Assembly (NCBI GenBank): GCA_903772945.1
Contig: CAICTM010000031.1
Coordinates: forward strand, 62,001 to 126,000
Source: Seminavis robusta
Lineage: Eukaryota; Bacillariophyta; Bacillariophyceae; Naviculales; Naviculaceae
Length of the DNA stretch: 64,000 nt
Reading direction: 5' to 3'
Shown: piece by piece, positions 31,759 through 43,094 of the stretch
Layout of the letters: each line of letters opens with the position of its first letter
Position numbering within the stretch: the stretch's first letter is position 1
Translations under genes and position numbers: made by a program
The notes under the pieces: generated by a model
Databases searched by the model: none
What the model saw: only the letters and a program-made list of their open reading frames with translations
What the model was told of the DNA's origin: nothing

Positions 31759-32412
31759 ATGTGCATGACATCAAACAACACCCCCATGAGCGGCTATGCC
31801 TCTCCGTCCAATCTCCCCTACAGCGATGACTGTGGGATGTCCAGTTGTGAATTGGAGGCTTTCAAGGTTCCTCCGCCCATGAAGATGATGATGACTCCAT
31901 CATCCGCCCCCGCCATGATTACTCCTCCCACAACCACCAAGAACGAGGCTCCCCTGGCATACGCTGCCTTTGAGGATCACGAGCGACTGAGGTCTCGACG
32001 ACGACCCCGCACATTGCAAGACTTGCCCTTGCCACTGCGCAAACGCACTTGCCAGACTCCCAAAGATCGATTTGCCGCCTTTGTGGCCATTCTCTTGATG
32101 TACCTGAACAGCGGCGGAACCAAGACGTACAAGCTCAGCATCCAAGCCAAGGCGTTGGTAGCCGAGTGTTGTCGCCGCAATCAAATGGGCGATGCTCACT
32201 TTACTCCTCTCAACGACTCCATGGCGGAGCGATTGCACGGATTGGTGGGTGCTCAGCACTGGGATCGTGCTGCCACGTATCTCTACATTTACCTGGCCCG
32301 CCATCACGGCTTTCAACCAGGTCGCGATGAGACCGAAGAAGATAGACGATTGCTACACCATTCCCCCGCCAAGAACAAACCAGCTCCTCTGGGCCATCAG
32401 TTCCACTTTTAG
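31759..32412 (+). CDS. Unknown protein with a C-terminal helical domain
   Basis: A 217-residue single-exon protein. The ATG at 31759 has context CCACAATG; the longer frame uses a TTG and was rejected. Residues 1-85 are Pro/Ser/Met-rich and disordered. An Arg-rich stretch (RLRSRRRPRT) and a PLPLRKR motif precede a folded C-terminal domain beginning RFAAFVAILLMYLNSGGTKT and running through SIQAKALVAECCRRNQMGD to HWDRAATYLYIYLARHHG. The pattern suggests an all-helical domain. I recall no named family; it may be a diatom-specific conserved domain. The basic patch could be a nuclear localisation signal. Confidence 0.7.
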   Translation: MCMTSNNTPMSGYASPSNLPYSDDCGMSSCELEAFKVPPPMKMMMTPSSAPAMITPPTTTKNEAPLAYAAFEDHERLRSRRRPRTLQDLPLPLRKRTCQTPKDRFAAFVAILLMYLNSGGTKTYKLSIQAKALVAECCRRNQMGDAHFTPLNDSMAERLHGLVGAQHWDRAATYLYIYLARHHGFQPGRDETEEDRRLLHHSPAKNKPAPLGHQFHF

Positions 32413-32980
32413 AGACACTTTTTGAAATTCCTTCCAACTAGTAACATTACTATTAGAGTAGATCATTGTCACACTCAACTACTTCCCCCCTTGTGTGGCC
32501 ACCAAGGCAGGTTATCCCTCATTCATTATTGCTACTACCTATCAGTAGCCGGTCAGCTAGGTGGCGGCAAGGCAATGGTGGGCTCTGTTTCCGCATCCTA
32601 CAAAACCGGTGGCAAGATAACAGTTAACCAACCAACGTTTAGTTTCTCGCCTGTGATTATTACCGTACTGTATCATCCCTGCCTCCCGCTCAAGAGCTAC
32701 TAGAGCCATCCAACCCTATGATATTTCGCAAGGCTTTCATCGTCGTCATCTTGGGGGGGGGGCTGTTGGCTGCAAAAACTGGAAACGGTCATGGCAATCG
32801 TGATCCAAGACACTAGCTTAGTCCCGATCCCGTATCCAACTCGTCTCGAACGGAAACTGGAACCGGTACCATGGTACCGTACAGTACCGGCATGAAAGGA
32901 AGAGCGAGGATAATTCTATGAGACCACCTTCGCCAAAGATTGGACCGTTCCAAAGAAGCTGAAGGCAATAATTCAGGAAA
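32413..32980. other. Intergenic with a 10-base G run
   Basis: 568 bp; a G10 run near 32753 and TACCGGTA-like palindromes around 32860-32890. No gene recognised. Confidence 0.5.
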
Positions 32981-34841
32981 ATGGCGGACCCAAAAAGCAA
33001 AGGTGTTGCATCGCAAAACGAGCACAAGAAGATCCAACGACGATCATGGGAAGAATCCTTCCAGGCTTTGGCTCGATACCAAGCGGAAAATGGCGACTGT
33101 GACGTTCCAGCCAAATACAAGCAGGACCCTGCCCTAGGAAACTGGGTCTACTATCAGCGTAGTCATCAAGGCTCTTTGGCCTCCAATCAAAAGTCCAGAC
33201 TGACAAATCTTGGGTTTGATTTCACAACACAACAACGGAAGAATAGGAAAGAATGGAGAGCCAATTTCGAGCGGCTCAAAGTATTCAAATCAATTTTTGG
33301 CCACACAAGAGTACCTCAGGATTCTCCGCGTGAACCAATGAAGCCTTGGTCAAAGCTAGGTAACTGGGTGATGAATCAGCGAAGTCAATCAAAGGGGAGT
33401 ACTTACCCTCAGTGGAAAAGATCCATGTTAGATACCATTGGCTTCGAATACTCAGTAATTGGATCAGGCAGAAAGAGTCAAGCTGCAATCAAAGTAAACA
33501 AGGTGAAGAAGAGAAACAACCTGTTCACGCCTGTGAATTACAGAGGTGACAGCAGTAATGAGCAAGCTTGGTATCAGAAATACAACGAGCTGGTCAAGTT
33601 CAGGAATGAAAACGGACATGCTGTTGTGCCTAGAAGCAAGGGCTACACAGAACTTGGACAATGGGTCCATCACCAAAGGAGTGCTTTCAATAGACAACAA
33701 CTGCTTCCTGAACGAAAAAGGCTTCTTGACAAGCTAGGATTCGTTTGGAATCCACTTCAGCAGGCTTGGTACGAAAGGTACGATCGCCTGGTTAACTTCA
33801 GGAATGACCATGGACACAGTGCTGTACCCTACCAGTACAAGGAAGACCCAGAACTTGGAAAATGGGTTTCTTACCAAAGGAAAATGTTCACTAAACAACG
33901 ACTCCCCCCAACACGGAAAAAGCTTCTTGACAAGCTAGGATTCGTTTGGGATGCATCTTGGGTTTCATGGGACCAGCGGCTTGAGGGAGTTACTCATTTC
34001 AAGAAAGTACACGGTCATCTTGAAATTCCTCATGGCTATGACAACACAGGTCTTGGGTACTGGTTATGGGATCAGAAACAGAAGGCTCTCAATGGCGAGC
34101 TTGCCACTGATCGTGTCGAGCGACTTCTCTCCGCTGGGGTTGAGCTGGGGGAAAGCTGCCGTCCTCGGATTAGAAATTGTGGCCATGACGACCAATATAG
34201 CACTGAAGAGGAAAGTTTGAGTCCTCTTAAGAACCTTGAAGATCGATGGGAGGAAAACCTACGAAAGTTGGTGGCTTACAAAGAACAGCACGGCCGTTTC
34301 CCTCCAAAGAAAGCGGGCGGCTACAATCCACTCAAACGTTGGGCCCGGGAGCAGTGCAGGATGGAAAGGAATGGAACTTTGCCGCCACATAGGAGAGCTC
34401 AACTGGAATCAATTGGATTTTGGGACCATAACCATAATTTGCAAAGTACTGATGGCAAGCACCCGAATCTGCCACAGGCATCCACTGGTATTCAATCGAC
34501 TTTTCGGCAAAAAAGTGGAGATGCGGGTCCTTACTATCCCATGGGGGCACGGTTTTACAAGGTGAGTGTGGAACCCTGTGTTAACCCAACTGCCTGACTC
34601 TGGTTGCTAATGCCCAGCCAACTTTATGTAGCTTTTCCCTGGAGGTCGTGCATACCAGGGTGAAATCATGTCTTTTGATGGTTCAAGATACAGGGTATGG
34701 TATGAAGATGGTGATGAGGATTACCTTCGGCCTATGGAACTTGAGGAGTTCTATTTTATTCTTTCAGAAGATCACGCAGACAGGAGTGACGCTGAAAGCG
34801 ATGACAATGCAGACAACGACAGGAAGGTTCAATCAGCTTAG
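32981..34841 (+). CDS. Six helicase-associated (HA) domains with a C-terminal Tudor-like domain
   Basis: A 596-residue protein, exons 32981..34561 and 34632..34841, phase-0 GT-AG intron of 70 nt. It has six tandem copies of the helicase-associated domain (PF03457 pattern W-x5-L-x4-G-H-x2-V-P, then LGxWVxxQR and LGF), starting at about residues 22, 90, 195, 262, 329 and 420. Copies 3 and 4 are most alike (RLLDKLGFVW and KLLDKLGFVW). No helicase core is present. The second exon encodes FPGGRAYQGEI, YRVWYEDGDEDYLRPMELEE, a small Tudor/Agenet-like beta-barrel pattern, then an acidic tail. HA domains are presumed nucleic-acid binding and Tudor-like modules bind methylated Lys/Arg, so a chromatin or RNA role is plausible but inferred. 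Confidence 0.85.
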
Positions 34842-34990
34842 AGAGTTGTCTGGGCTGCAACATGCTTGCTTGTATCCTGACCAGAAACATTGCCCGTCAT
34901 CTATTTTTTTAAATTGTGATTGCACTATACACTTTCTACTTTGTGGCCATTCGATCTTGTCGTTACGCTTGCTCGAGTTGATAGCTACCG

Positions 34991-37601
<2,611 letters not shown>

Positions 37602-38525
37602 ATGATGGTGATGAAAATGTTCTCACAAAAACAAAAAGCCCTCGACTTGCAACGCAAACTGCAACAAAGGAACACACCGTCCTTATTGATACAAGAGTGG
37701 TACCACCATAATCGGAAGAATCACAACAACAACAAGAAAATGCTGGCCAATTCTGATCGAGGACTCCCTTTTGTTCTTTGGTCGAGTATCTCTCGCAATG
37801 ATACCATTCTCGTCGAAGCCGGCGACGAAGGATACGAAGGAGCTGTCAGTATTACGGCCAAGGAACTCTTGAACCGAGAACCCACGCCAGGATGGGAGTT
37901 TCACACGCAACAGCGCCGCAGCCATTTGCGAGGAGGAGGAAATCCGTTTGCAATGCAATGGCCACTCGCCAAAAAATCAAAAAGTCATTGGAAACCGCCT
38001 CGTCTCAAGGGAGCCAAGTTTCATGTCTACGAAAAGGACAACAATGGCGAATACATTGTCTGGGTCTTTGCATCGGTCTACGATCCCAACAATATATCCA
38101 AAGAGGTCGTACAGACGTTTCTGACCAAATTGGTAGATGACACGGAACACCATCGAGCCAATGACTTTGAATGGCTGTATGGACCCACATTGGCGTGTCA
38201 AGATGTCTTTGGACCCATGTTGCGACATTACATGATGCAAGTCTCGCACTTGGTCAAGTGTTCCGAAATTCAAAAACACGTCGAAGTGGCCAGGGAAAAG
38301 ATGCACAAGAATATTGAACTGTTGCTCGAGCGGGATGAAAAGATTGAGGATTTGAATGAGGAAGCCACCCGGTTGCAAGAAATGGCAGTCGTCTTCAAAA
38401 AGAGAGCCAAGGATGTCAAGCGAATGAAAATGTGGCAAGATGCCAAGCATGGATTGGCAGTGGGCATGGCTATAACTGCGGGTGTGGCTCTTGTCACTGT
38501 CCCTCCCCTCATTGCATTGTTGTAA
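37602..38525 (+). CDS. Longin-domain R-SNARE (VAMP7-like)
   Basis: A 307-residue protein. The first ATG of the frame is at 37602; the frame is open slightly upstream from a GTG. A longin-type N-terminal domain (FVLWSSISRNDTILVEA, about 58-190) leads to the SNARE motif (about 225-285) with the zero-layer Arg in KNIELLLERDEKIEDLNEEA. A C-terminal hydrophobic tail follows (LAVGMAITAGVALVTVPPLI), ending the protein. R-SNAREs on vesicles pair with Q-SNAREs on target membranes. The longin domain carries an insert of about 45 residues with RRSHLRGGGN. The longin domain is divergent; the SNARE motif and tail anchor are clear. Confidence 0.8.
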   Translation: MMVMKMFSQKQKALDLQRKLQQRNTPSLLIQEWYHHNRKNHNNNKKMLANSDRGLPFVLWSSISRNDTILVEAGDEGYEGAVSITAKELLNREPTPGWEFHTQQRRSHLRGGGNPFAMQWPLAKKSKSHWKPPRLKGAKFHVYEKDNNGEYIVWVFASVYDPNNISKEVVQTFLTKLVDDTEHHRANDFEWLYGPTLACQDVFGPMLRHYMMQVSHLVKCSEIQKHVEVAREKMHKNIELLLERDEKIEDLNEEATRLQEMAVVFKKRAKDVKRMKMWQDAKHGLAVGMAITAGVALVTVPPLIALL

Positions 38526-38898
38526 AGATACCGTATGTTGCTCATTCATGATTGTGTATTACTCCAGAGTACGCTGTATTAGCTGTGGTGCTAACAGTAC
38601 CGGAGCAGATGAATAAAGGTGCCGACAGTTACATGTATCTGCGGCAAGATATATAATGCAAGTCCTCTCGCTCAGAGGCATATCTCATAATTCATAACTT
38701 AAAAAAAAAGAAGCAAAGATGCACCTGTCAATCTACTTTTGTCAACAAGCTAACTTAAGTCTGGAAATAGATCGACTACACAATGATGTCAAGGTTACAA
38801 TCTATAGCAACCCTTTCTCTCTCTTTCTCTTCCCTACTTTCTTCGTTTCTTTTTGCATTCGGTCCAGCCTGGATGCAACACCCCACCCGATAAGAATA
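38526..38898. other. Convergent 3' intergenic region
   Basis: 373 bp between two 3' ends, with an A10 run near 38701. No gene recognised. Confidence 0.5.
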
Positions 38899-40434
38899 CT
38901 ACATGTTGATGGTGCTCGCGTTCCGTTCTGCAGCACTTCCGCGTTTTCCTCCGACCTCAAAGAGAAGGCTTTCTCCCCAGTTTCCACAATCAGAGCGCTC
39001 AAGCTGGCTGCTTTCGGCGATGGGTGATGGGCAAAGCTGGACCGGAACACTCAGCGACTCCTTCGTTTTCAAATGGCGGCCAATTTCGTCAAAGAAGTTT
39101 AGAACAGCGCCGGACTCTTGAAGGTACTCCGTGCTCATCTCTAGCAGTTGCATGCCTCCGTCGGCCCACGAGTTTTGAATCAACCAGTACCTCTTCCCGC
39201 CCACAAGACGTGTCCCGAGCATTACCATGGCGTGCAATGCATCATCACCTTCGTCCGAACCCTGGGACTGCTCGTCGTCGCTGCAATCTTCAGATCCCGA
39301 CGAATCCTCTTCTTCGGTGTCGTCGTTGTTGGATGAAGTATCAACCAGACCTTCACCTCCTTTGCCCTCGAGACCATCCATGGACATGGACGCAGGCATG
39401 GCAGTGAAATCGTCAGGCCAGAAGGTTGCTTTCTTGGGGGTATTGCAGTCGGCCCTCCAACGTTCTTCCATGGACTTCTCAAGTTCAGGATCAGTGATTT
39501 CCTCCAAAGAAACAAACTCAGCTGGTTGGTTCCATTCCATGAACCTCGCATATCCCGGCAGGTTCTTCTTGAAACCCTTACAAAAGAAATCCTTGGGCAC
39601 GCAAAACTTGCTCACGAGAATGGGTGTTTTTTGGATGACATCCACGACGGAAGACAAGAATGTCGCTTGGGACAACCTCTGAGTTCTTATTGAGTCAGGA
39701 ATTCGATTTCGGTCGTCAAAGTCGTAATCGAAGAAAAGACGTTCGAGGTTCTGGAGCGCTGCCACGGAATCACCACCGTTGTCTTGGGCAATGCAATTTA
39801 GGAGTTTCTGATCAAAAAAATTGTGGCGGATGAGTTTGGAACCATCCACAGGTGGCACAACCTTTCAACTAATGCACTGAATCATGTAGGACATTGCCAC
39901 GCAGGGCGCTTGAAGGAAGCAAGAATTGTACTGTTTTTGTTCACGTAGAAAAATTGTCACCGTTGACATGTCTTTCTTGAATCCGTTGCTGCCCTTTTGC
40001 TGAAAGTATCGATGAACCGACAAGCAAGTGCTGACAAAGTGCGCTTCCTTATCTTCCCGCGACGACAGATCCTTGTCTCCATCGGCATCGAGGACTTGCA
40101 GCATGCGTGTTCGAGTCCCAAGCTTCCGTCGTAGCATCTCCTGGACGTCCCCTTTTCGATGCTGACGATTTGTTTTTGGAAAGAAGCCTCGGCTGTACAG
40201 GAACAGAAGGATTCTCTTCTCCTCAAATGCTCCATTCTTCCACTCTTTCGGGAAGTCCTTCACTATTTTCTTCACAGTTTCATCGAACGAACACCAGTTC
40301 TTTGCATTCTTTCGCGGCGGAGTGATGCCGTAGGCAGCAAATTTCTCGATTTCGTCTTTTTGGCTGCCAGGAGGGGCATTGCATCCTTCTTTCAAGGCTT
40401 TCGACTTGTCGATGTTTCGTAGAGTGGATACCAT
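38899..40434 (-). pseudogene. Papain-like (C1) cysteine protease homologue with an in-frame TGA
   Basis: One reading frame from the ATG at 40434 to 38899, broken only by a TGA at 39867-39865. Upstream of the stop: an EF-hand-like loop (DADGDKDLSSRE) and the catalytic-cysteine region (YNSCFLQAPCVAMSYMIQ). Downstream: an acidic linker (DDTEEEDSSGSEDCSDD), the catalytic-His-like DALHAMVMLG, and the Asn region YWLIQNSWADGG. Cys, His and Asn of the C1 triad therefore lie on both sides of one stop. No GT-AG intron of normal size can remove the TGA without removing the catalytic Cys. It may be a recent pseudogene, a sequencing error, readthrough or, least likely, a selenocysteine codon. Confidence 0.65.
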
Positions 40435-40548
40435 TGATACAGTACTGCTGTTGCTAACAAATAATTTATGTCTTTGGAGGAGACTGCGGTGGTGGACTCG
40501 ACAGAGGACTCTGCTCAACTGTGAGGTGTTGTTTCTGACAGACTAGGT

Positions 40549-40798
40549 GAGTCTTCCTTGACTCCCAGCCACCGCCTCAGCCGTCCGCACTCCGGATGAC
40601 ATGGGCAGTTCACTAGGACTATTTAGGGACGACTAAATACACCTGTGTGTGCAGTGTCGAAACGATAGTGCTAGAGTTTGGGAAACGGTGCTATCTAGTG
40701 CACCAATCCAAAACCGTTGGGATCCAAAACCGTTGGAAAGGTGCAATCTGGTGCACCTAGCCAAAACCGTTGGAAACCGACATTGAACTGAGTAGCCC
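40549..40798. repeat. Split direct repeat B2
   Basis: A 250-bp repeat, identical to 40978-41227 except for one substitution (TTCCTTGAC against TTCCTCGAC). Each copy holds three CCAAAACCGTTGG motifs. It forms the 3' terminus of the element. Confidence 0.95.
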
Positions 40799-40802
40799 CT
40801 TA

Positions 40803-40977
40803 AAAAGAAAAGGACGCCATTGTCCTCTTCGATTGGTGGCTACTAGCAATGTGTGGCTTGGATTGGCTCCTGCTGCGACTGTTCTCCAAATAACCCTAAC
40901 TCTATCTACGGTGACGTACCAGTCCAGGCAGGAGCAAGTGTGCTTCCACATTGCTCTGCTTAGAGTCATGGCGATAG
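40803..40977. repeat. Split direct repeat A2
   Basis: About 175 bp matching 49757-49932 in the same orientation, with several substitutions and small indels in the middle. It is sandwiched between B2 and B1. Confidence 0.93.
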
Positions 40978-41227
40978 GAGTCTTCCTCGACTCCCAGCCA
41001 CCGCCTCAGCCGTCCGCACTCCGGATGACATGGGCAGTTCACTAGGACTATTTAGGGACGACTAAATACACCTGTGTGTGCAGTGTCGAAACGATAGTGC
41101 TAGAGTTTGGGAAACGGTGCTATCTAGTGCACCAATCCAAAACCGTTGGGATCCAAAACCGTTGGAAAGGTGCAATCTGGTGCACCTAGCCAAAACCGTT
41201 GGAAACCGACATTGAACTGAGTAGCCC
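40978..41227. repeat. Split direct repeat B1
   Basis: The 250-bp partner of 40549-40798, directly downstream of the recombinase frame in the element's orientation. Confidence 0.95.
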
Positions 41228-41823
41228 ATGTCCAGCTGACGAAGCAGCGTGTCGTAGACACAGCTGTCGGAATGCAATACACGGCTCTTAGCCTTATTCG
41301 CGACTCGATCCTAGATAGGGTTTGAGTTCGACTCATGACTGAGTCTCTCGTGAATAGTCATTTGAGACAGGGTTCTCAATGACCGCGCTAGTCATACTAG
41401 GTTGATGATGAAACATCGCTCTAGATATTTAGCCAGCGTGGAGTACTTCCACGCTGCTAGATCCAGGCTAGACAAACCTTCCACGCGTTCCGTTTTAGGA
41501 TCGTGGAGAGACGTAGGATTACTACCGCAACCTACTCTATCACACTTTATAGTCTCCCGCGGGAAGCCAGATCTACGATCCCTTGATGATGATCTCTCTC
41601 GTTGATTAGTTTTCATAGCTTTCTAATCTCTCTCATAACTTTCATTCTCTCAAACTCAAAACACTCGAAAGATCTTTACACTAGCTTTTAGCGTAGTGCA
41701 GGAAGCCCCATGTCAACTGAGTCAGTGGACGGCTGGAGTGGGAGAAAACCACCTACTCTAGAGGGGAAAACCCACGGAGGCAAAGCTTTGCACACGAAAA
41801 GGGAATATTGCAGAGCTATTTGT

Positions 41824-43094
41824 TTAGACCACTGCAATAGCAGTGGGGGGATGATTGCCAGCGAACGACATAAGGTCAGGCATAGAGTCGCCAGGACCAA
41901 ATGTCTTCTGGCGCAGAATATCGGCGTGGCGACGAGCCAGGCCCAGAGTATTTCGCAAGTAGTCCATAAAGGCGTTGGATTTCCAGCGCAAGAGCCATTG
42001 GATTTGGACCTCGTTGTAACCGGCTTCGAAGAGAAGCACGCAAGCGCCCACTCGGAGAGAGTGGGAACTCCAACGACGAAGTTTCGTCTTATCTTTGCTC
42101 GGGGAAAATCCAAACTGAGATGCAGCAATGGCACGCATAGACTTGAGGATAGCCTGGGGATGAACTGAATGGACATGGCCATATCGATTGTAGACAAACA
42201 CCGACAAAGGGGTTTTTACATCCTCAAGGCTTCGAAGACGGATAAAGCGCCGCAGGATTCGAAACATGGCACAGACCATACAGAGGTGGGGGTACCCGAA
42301 TAAAGCGACAAAGAGTCGCCACTGCCCATTCTCTCCATTCTTCTGCCCTGCTGGCGGAAGCAAAGCCAAAGTTCAGCCACCATTGACACATCAATGGGGT
42401 TGTCCGCAGTGCCAAGAATAGCGGCACCTTCCAGGATTGTGCCGTTGTAAAGCTTTACTTGGACATCACCCAAGCAGAAAGCGTAAGGATCACCATAGAT
42501 GTTCCGATAGGGAAAATCAGGGTCAATGTGGGTCGATTCGGGCTGAGCCCACTCAACCTTTCGGAGTCCAGCGCGAAGAGCAACAACATACCAATCGGCC
42601 AAGACTTCGTCAATATGGTCAGACCAAGGAGCTACCTTGGCTCGCGCAATAGCATCGTACAACATTGGGAGCGTGAAAGCTTCGCGCCGCTGGATGGCCT
42701 TCTCATACTTGTCGATATTATCGTAAATCGATTTCAGATGATGGCCCATGGATTCCGAGAAATGAGAATCTTTGCGGTAGTCGCAAAAAGTCTGGGATGC
42801 CTTCAGGAGAAGGGCAGCTGCATTACGGATATAGGTTTTGATAGTACTCCCCTTGATGCGCCGACAATACAAACTGCCGTCTGACCAGAGATGCTCGGCA
42901 TACATACACAAAGCCAGCTGGATGGCTTCGGGATCGGCATCTTTGATCTCCAAAATTGGAGGGGAGATCGGGACTGGAGTGGTCCAGTCTAAATCATAAG
43001 CGAACCCGAGGAAATGCAATTGGTGGGAACGAGCTGTCCCAGCTCGCTTGGAAGACTTGGTACCTCCATTGGAGATCTGGAGAATAGACTCCAA
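41824..43094 (-). pseudogene. Tyrosine recombinase of the retrotransposon, frameshifted
   Basis: Two overlapping minus-strand frames (43094..42216 and 42369..41824) together encode one recombinase. The first holds the Box A arginine in LRAGLRKVEWAQ. The second holds Box B, SSHSLRVGACVLLFEAGYNE (H-x-L-R), then RWKSNAFMDYLRN with the candidate nucleophile Tyr. The order R...H-x-x-R...Y is that of DIRS/Crypton recombinases. Protein similarity crosses frames near 42345, between LWLCFRQ and GQKNGENGQW, so a small indel has broken the gene. There is no ATG near the 5' end of the frame, which overlaps the RT frame by about 106 nt; expression by frameshifting or reinitiation would be needed. In an intact copy it would insert the element by recombination of a circular cDNA. 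Confidence 0.87.

Noticed and set aside
40549-41227. Reading the 250-bp duplicates as LTRs of a small LTR element
   Set aside because: Only 180 bp separates them, that spacer recurs at the far end of the element, and a tyrosine recombinase rather than a DDE integrase is encoded; split direct repeats explain all copies.
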